The notes beneath the pieces were generated by a model. That model saw only the letters and a program-made list of their open reading frames with translations, was not told the DNA's origin and ran no database searches. The position numbers were made by a program, and so were the translations under genes. A DNA stretch of 64,000 nucleotides. It comes from Hymenopus coronatus (lineage: Eukaryota > Arthropoda > Insecta > Mantodea > Hymenopodidae). The stretch is taken from NCBI GenBank assembly GCA_030762935.1, contig CM060895.1, positions 32,168,501 to 32,232,500 on the forward strand, read 5' to 3'. This document shows positions 63,416 through 64,000 of this stretch, one piece after another (positions within the stretch are counted from its first letter, which is position 1; each line of letters begins with the position of its first letter).

Positions 63416-64000
63416 TATGTTTGCCGTAAGTCACAGATGTGTACATCAAAAGCAGCACTTAAAAACTTTATCAGCTTTCATAATTTAGAGACAGTAGAGA
63501 TTTTTGAATTATCCATTTATTTTGCAGCTTTAGCAAGCGTTTTTTACACAGTTGAGAAGGTATATTTTCTTGCCTACACACCGAGAGTTGCTCTATTGCT
63601 TTACTGTGACATATAGGGTAAAGGGACGAAAAAGGTCCGATAAATCTGCAGTCAGAAACCTGATTGCAGTGGGCCCCTAATGTTTTCAGATGGTGTAACC
63701 CGACAGAGCACCTCTTCTGTACCTGTGTAACCTCACCACCAGGTACATTTATTAGAATCCGCGGTAGAATTTATCTTTCACAAAACACAAATTCCGAACG
63801 CCACCGAAAACTACTACTGCGACTCTGCAAGATGAAAAAGGAAATGAAATGGATGCACACCTATCAACTTTTACGGTTTACCCGTAAAATACACTGGATC
63901 GGAGGCCTTATTACAGCTTTACGGCAAAGAAAGCTTTTTACGTCTTTGTGGGCAGATTCAAAGTGTTACAGATTTTCATTACAGACATGGCAAATCATTA
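63416..64000. other. Window end, nothing recognised
   Basis: A 77-99-codon pair of overlapping frames (63189-63616) starts in the SINE and is unmatched. From 63640 to the end no frame, splice-flanked segment or repeat is supported. Confidence 0.4.

Overview
The window is nuclear DNA from an animal with a large, AT-rich, repeat-packed genome, most probably an insect. The evidence is mariner-, Tc3- and pogo-type transposase relics, insect-style non-LTR retrotransposon fragments, tRNA-derived SINEs with target-site duplications, GT/AG splice signals, and one exon that reads as part of an insect Dpr-family immunoglobulin protein. I see no bacterial or organellar genes and no real tRNA or rRNA gene. 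The exact order is not determinable here; a polyneopteran (cockroach or termite type) genome would fit, but that is inference.

Host gene content is minimal. The best-supported exon is 8759-9222 (minus strand): a Ser/Thr/Pro-rich linker followed by the start of an Ig domain resembling Dpr20. The window probably lies largely in introns or flanking DNA of that gene. Weaker candidates are a 59-bp exon-like segment (16824-16882, +), a 132-codon open frame (37089-37485, -), and two unassigned open frames (32965-33528 and 48816-49247, +).

About 20 kb (near 31 %) consists of one dispersed family that I label HL870: roughly 30 insertions in about 40 fragments. It is ~860-875 bp, has no conserved ORF, carries an internal (GT)n tract, ends in a ~40-bp palindrome at one side and a short ATGTG/CACAT hairpin at the other, has a 12-bp subterminal inverted repeat (ACTTTCTCTACA / TGTAGAGAAAGT) and sits between T-runs. 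This architecture resembles Helentron-associated (HINE/DINE-like) non-autonomous elements. I report strand '+' when the palindromic end is on the left and the microsatellite reads GT. Copies repeatedly sit inside or against each other, and one end is tandemly amplified at 55.25-55.94 kb.

About 9.3 kb (17.03-26.37 kb) is a tandem satellite: degenerate flanks, a 74-bp higher-order block (17.84-18.33 kb), then roughly 150 units of 52 bp in several regional subfamilies. The remainder holds tRNA-derived SINEs (family A with seven copies; families B, C and others), a GC-rich head-to-tail pair of decayed non-LTR gag/ORF1 copies (28.7-30.7 kb), transposase relics (1.79-2.84, 4.0-4.6, 5.54-6.13, 6.2-6.5, 42.2-43.9, 46.55-47.5, 57.7-58.0 kb), a 55-bp minisatellite (57.3-57.7 kb) and several microsatellites. 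No element here looks autonomous.
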